DNA of 64,000 nucleotides from Bacteroidales bacterium H3. GTDB lineage: Bacteria; Bacteroidota; Bacteroidia; Bacteroidales; Muribaculaceae. A program made the translations under genes and the position numbers. Below the pieces are notes generated by a model. It made no database searches and was not told where the DNA came from. It saw only the letters and a program-made list of their open reading frames with translations. Location: positions 372,001 to 436,000 of the forward strand of contig DAAN01000030.1 in NCBI GenBank assembly GCA_001701135.1, in the 5' to 3' direction. Position 1 is the stretch's first letter. Every line of letters starts with the position of its first letter. Below are positions 61,438-64,000 of the stretch, in pieces.

Positions 61438-61845
61438 TCAATCTGCGAAGAATCCGTTGGCTATAATCTCTCCAGCCTGGTTTTCCCAGCCTGTTATGCA
61501 GGTGAATGAAAGGGCTGACCCGATACGGGAGTTGAATATCCTGACCAATCCCGCAGCCTCCATCCTCGCGAGGATATTGTGCATCTTCTTCCGTCCGAGA
61601 TTCCATTTGTCGGCGAGGCTGATTTCCGAGAACTGCGCCTGTCCCGGCTTGAGATTGAACGGTCTGCGGTATCCGGCATCATATCCGGGTGTGGTTCTCA
61701 TGTCTTTCAGCAGACCGCTGAAGATTGCAATGTTCCGGATTTCGTTGCCGTCGGTATCTGTGGTTGTTCCCGACAGCCATTCGACGGCTTCCACTGTCAG
61801 CCTGAAGCTGACGGATGAAAAGGGATAGGTGTTTTTACGTTCCAT
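61438..61845 (-). CDS. Winged-helix DNA-binding protein of the mobilizable element
   Basis: 135 residues starting MERKNTYPFSSVSFRLTVEA at 61845. A helical part (LSGLLKDMR-like) and a winged helix: ISLADKWNLGRKKMHNILAR followed by MEAAGLVRIFNSRIGSALSF. Probably a regulator of the mobilization genes or a replication accessory. No family name is certain. Confidence 0.68.
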   Translation of the reverse strand: MERKNTYPFSSVSFRLTVEAVEWLSGTTTDTDGNEIRNIAIFSGLLKDMRTTPGYDAGYRRPFNLKPGQAQFSEISLADKWNLGRKKMHNILARMEAAGLVRIFNSRIGSALSFTCITGWENQAGEIIANGFFAD

Positions 61846-61869
61846 GTTCCTGATTATCATACGATGTTT

Positions 61870-61956
61870 TTATTCTGTGGTTGTTCCCCGGATTTGATTG
61901 CCGGTGTCGGGATTATAATCGGGAGGCCCAAAAGATTCCTGTTCTTGTTCCTCCAT
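61870..61956 (-). CDS. Possible 28-aa small protein
   Basis: A short frame MEEQEQESFGPPDYNPDTGN to TTTE with ATG at 61956 and TAA at 61870-61872. It lies in the 61846-62098 gap. No homologue known; it may be spurious. Confidence 0.25.
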   Translation of the reverse strand: MEEQEQESFGPPDYNPDTGNQIRGTTTE

Positions 61957-62098
61957 GATATAATCACAGCCTGCAATAATTTTCAAATCCTCCCGACGCA
62001 ATCCCCTTTATACTGTCGGACTGTATTGCCGAAGTCATCTGTCATTGTTATAAAAGGCACAATGAAGGGCAGGGAATGAATGTCGGATATGATATTGT

Positions 62099-62590
62099 CT
62101 ATTTCCCTGTCGGAGCGTTTACTGCCGGCTGTCCTGTTTTGGGATTACTGTCAGGATGCTCTCTTTTCGGAAGATTGCTTACAACGTTCTCGATGGCTTT
62201 TGAATCGGACGAGATTGTAAGCAGCGCGGTGGTAATGTTGATTATCTCGTCCTTGCCGACATAGCGCGACACAGATTTCATCAGCTCCAGTGCCCGCGCC
62301 TGTCGATGTGCCCGTACACTGTCGGTTCCGGTGGCTTCCTTGTCGCATCCGAAATTGAGATAGCGGTTGACATTGGTGCGGTCATACTGCGGCATGGTCT
62401 CCACGGTCATTTTCCCGGCGGCTATTCCCAGCATGGCGCGCAGAGCATCGGCTTCGTATGGGGTACACTCCTGAAGGAACTCCATTATGATTTGTATCTT
62501 CTTCTGATTCCCGGATTTTGAGTCCTTTGATTTGGTCTCTGTCGGTTTTCCCGGCTTGATACCCGGCGTTGTGTTGATGTCTGTTGGCAT
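62099..62590 (-). CDS. Hypothetical protein of the mobilizable element
   Basis: 163 residues starting MPTDINTTPGIKPGKPTETK at 62590. A Lys/Pro-rich N-terminus leads to a helical core (IIMEFLQECTPYEADALRAM, YDRTNVNRYLNFGCDKEATG, RQARALELMKSVSRYVGKDE). No family recognised. It follows the excisionase-like gene by 20 bases. Confidence 0.68.
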   Translation of the reverse strand: MPTDINTTPGIKPGKPTETKSKDSKSGNQKKIQIIMEFLQECTPYEADALRAMLGIAAGKMTVETMPQYDRTNVNRYLNFGCDKEATGTDSVRAHRQARALELMKSVSRYVGKDEIINITTALLTISSDSKAIENVVSNLPKREHPDSNPKTGQPAVNAPTGK

Positions 62591-62610
62591 AATCGTAATT
62601 ATTAGGTGAA

Positions 62611-62862
62611 TCACATAGGTTTCTTGTTCGCATGATAGCGGGTGGCTTCGGCTTCGATTTCGTCCTGCGACGATATGCGGACGCTCTTGAGATATGCGTC
62701 AAGGTCGTCCGGGTCGAAGAAGCAGAGTTTGCCGCTCGGCTTATACATGGGGATTACGCGCCGCATCATCATCTTGCGGAAGTACGACAGGGAGAAGCCG
62801 AGATAGTCGGCAGCCTCCTGCGAGTTGAGTAGTTTTCGTTTTGTCTGCATCGGCAATGACAT
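62611..62862 (-). CDS. Excisionase-like HTH protein
   Basis: 83 residues starting MSLPMQTKRKLLNSQEAADY. An HTH-17/excisionase fold: KLLNSQEAADYLGFSLSYFR, then KMMMRRVIPMYKPSGKLCFF and DPDDLDAYLKSVRI. Such proteins direct excision of mobilizable elements or regulate their genes. Start at 62862 preferred; 62850 is also possible. The frame to 62973 adds no family sequence. Confidence 0.8.
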   Translation of the reverse strand: MSLPMQTKRKLLNSQEAADYLGFSLSYFRKMMMRRVIPMYKPSGKLCFFDPDDLDAYLKSVRISSQDEIEAEATRYHANKKPM

Positions 62863-63076
62863 TTTTAAGTTGATATTTTTTGACTTTGGAATGTGCTGAT
62901 TGATAGACTTGTCAGCCTTTAAGTTCCGATGCAAAATTACAGCCGTTCCCATGTGGTGCAATGTGGCGGTCATGGGGAATGGTTAAAAATGGCAAACGCA
63001 CTATGCGCTGAATTTCAGCCGCATAGTGCGTCATTAAGATGGATATGTCTGTTACAAATGGGGAGAAACCGGATTG

Positions 63077-63487
63077 TTACGGGGTTCTTCGCCTTGAACG
63101 CCATCCCTCTATGGCTTCATCAATGGATTTCCTATAGTTTTGGTTGTCCCCGGTGGCATAGTCTGCGCAGATGTCGGAGCGGTGTTTGTCGTAGTATGTC
63201 CTGGCGATACCGCACTGTTGGAGGAACAACCGCGTCCATGTCTCTGCCTCGCTTCTCGGACTGATGTTCCGCGCCACGGCATAGACCATGTAGCACACCC
63301 GCAGTTTCTCTTTCGGCAACAGGGCAATGGATTTTGTCGTTTCCCTCACGTTAAGGAAATTGGCAAAATCGAGAGGGGTACAGTTCTCAAACTGGCTGTC
63401 GTTGCATACATCGTGTATCGCCATGCACAATCCCAATTCGACAATATCACGCCATTTGGCGGTTTCAAACAGGTGGTTTCCATTCAT
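63077..63487 (-). CDS. Hypothetical protein of the mobilizable element, 136 aa
   Basis: 136 residues starting MNGNHLFETAKWRDIVELGL. Helical; basic C-terminus (SIDEAIEGWRSRRRTP). It overlaps the next upstream gene by four bases (ATGA). The pattern EAETWTRLFLQQCGIARTYY suggests a DNA-element family common on Bacteroides mobile elements, but I cannot name it. The gap 62863-63076 shows no gene. Confidence 0.65.
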   Translation of the reverse strand: MNGNHLFETAKWRDIVELGLCMAIHDVCNDSQFENCTPLDFANFLNVRETTKSIALLPKEKLRVCYMVYAVARNISPRSEAETWTRLFLQQCGIARTYYDKHRSDICADYATGDNQNYRKSIDEAIEGWRSRRRTP

Positions 63488-64000
63488 TGGCTTTCCCCTT
63501 TCTCCATGCGGTCAAGGTCGTTGAGAATGCTACCCGCTATGCCGTTCAGCTTGGCAGCGAGAGCGTACAGGTGCGAGGCTTTGAGGGAGAATACATCCCC
63601 GGCACGCCGGTTCTCTCGTTCATATTCGGCATAAATCCTCTTTACCTCGGTCTGCCGATTGTCATGCTCAGCCTTTGCCGCCTCGCACCCTTTCTCTGCC
63701 TCGGCATACTCCTTTGAGTCGAGAGGCAGATAGTCAAGGCGGTTGTTCAGCTCGCAATACCGCTTCCAGTATGGATTAAGCTCTGCGGAAGCCTTTTGGA
63801 ACAGGGAATGATAATATCGGGAATGTTCGTTTGCAATCTCCCGGAAATCAATGCTGTCAAGCAGCCCTATATTATTAAGGAGTGTCGCGGTCTCGGCTTT
63901 GAGGGAAAGAGCAACCATCCTCAATCCTGCCGGATCATCCCCGGCCATCACCTCCGCATCAGCTATAAGCGCGTTGGTGTCCTGAAAATCGTAATAGAAC
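63484..64000 (-). CDS. Hypothetical coiled-coil protein, N-terminus beyond window
   Basis: The frame is open to the window end (visible text starts FYYDFQDTNALIADAEVMAG), so the start lies outside. At least 171 residues: a helical, coiled-coil-rich protein (YWKRYCELNNRLDYLPLDSK, EYAEAEKGCEAAKAEHDNRQ). An internal GTG at 63951 is not needed. Four-base overlap with the gene at 63077. No family recognised. Confidence 0.65.
   Translation of the reverse strand, partial: FYYDFQDTNALIADAEVMAGDDPAGLRMVALSLKAETATLLNNIGLLDSIDFREIANEHSRYYHSLFQKASAELNPYWKRYCELNNRLDYLPLDSKEYAEAEKGCEAAKAEHDNRQTEVKRIYAEYERENRRAGDVFSLKASHLYALAAKLNGIAGSILNDLDRMEKGESQ

Larger units (their letters stand above)
14888..64000. 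mobile_element. Integrative conjugative element, left part; right end beyond window
   Basis: Everything after tRNA-Lys is mobile-element content: integrase with arm-type sites, repressor/excisionase-like pair, primosome-like genes, ParB, ArdC, Toprim protein, histone H1-like protein, coupling protein, TraX and TraK-O, plus cargo. The exact left boundary (attL) lies somewhere in 14860-15360 and cannot be fixed without attR. The gap 14919-15365 holds no gene, only the arm-site cluster. The element itself carries an ISL3-type insertion and a second mobilizable element. Confidence 0.88.
58941..64000. mobile_element. Mobilizable element inserted in traK, right end beyond window
   Basis: From the traK break to the window end all genes belong to a different module: a two-helix protein, a relaxase, a MobC-like protein, an oriT-like inverted repeat, winged-helix and excisionase-like proteins and two unknown genes. 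This order matches Bacteroides integrative mobilizable elements. GGGTAACAAA repeats 25 bases apart at 58941 and 58966 may be part of the crossover site. No integrase is visible, so the element probably continues past 64000. Confidence 0.65.

Overview
The window looks like a Bacteroidales chromosome, probably a gut lineage near Muribaculaceae or Bacteroides. The signs are promoter boxes of the TAnnTTTG type with TTTG about 20 bases upstream, weak Shine-Dalgarno use, a PstS-like/TPR locus, type IX secretion sorting domains (both CHU_C type B and short type A tails), a Bacteroidetes-type SerA with Lys in place of the catalytic His, and a Bacteroides-style tra module. The species assignment is inference.

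Region 1 (1-14887) is ordinary chromosome. It holds a TPR protein and a PstS-like lipoprotein, rarA, serC-serA, a WxcM-like sugar ketoisomerase, tRNA-Arg(CCG), two proteins with type IX sorting signals, uvrA, a DUF805 protein, a membrane-anchored LuxR-type regulator, and tRNA-Lys(TTT).

Region 2 (about 14900 to beyond 64000) is an integrative conjugative element (ICE) lying next to tRNA-Lys. Its left end carries clustered TGTGGTACA arm-type sites, a tyrosine integrase lacking the first catalytic Arg, a divergent repressor with an excisionase-like gene, and a primosome-like pair (winged-helix protein plus DnaC-like ATPase). Small leftward backbone genes follow, then a Crp-like regulator with two lipoproteins.

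At 26.2-38.5 kb is a leftward, tightly packed, AT-richer array of about 20 genes. It begins with a radical SAM enzyme and two membrane proteins that share a Cys-rich cytosolic head but end in different periplasmic domains (TonB-C and carboxypeptidase-regulatory-like). It continues with 17 small membrane or cytosolic proteins resembling polymorphic-toxin immunity proteins (Imm32, DUF2750, DKNYY, STM3941, pentapeptide). An ISL3-type insertion sequence with a nonsense-mutated transposase and an 8-bp target duplication sits just upstream of the radical SAM gene.

From 40 to 58.5 kb the ICE backbone continues: ParB, a histone H1-like protein, a topoisomerase-repeat protein, a Toprim protein, ArdC, a MutS-I-like protein, a DUF4099/3945-like protein, a glucosaminidase, an AlbA_2 regulator, TraX, the coupling protein, and TraO, N, M, L and K. 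traK is cut off near 58.94 kb. What follows to the window end looks like a second, mobilizable element (relaxase, MobC-like protein, oriT-like inverted repeat, excisionase-like HTH) inserted into traK, so the remaining tra genes (VirB4-type ATPase, TraI, TraJ) are not seen.

The strongest candidates for undescribed biology are: (a) the radical SAM plus duplicated Cys-head membrane protein cassette; (b) the immunity-like gene array behind it; (c) three copies of an approximately 230-nt structured element with a covarying stem, each ending about 30-45 nt upstream of a leftward ICE gene.
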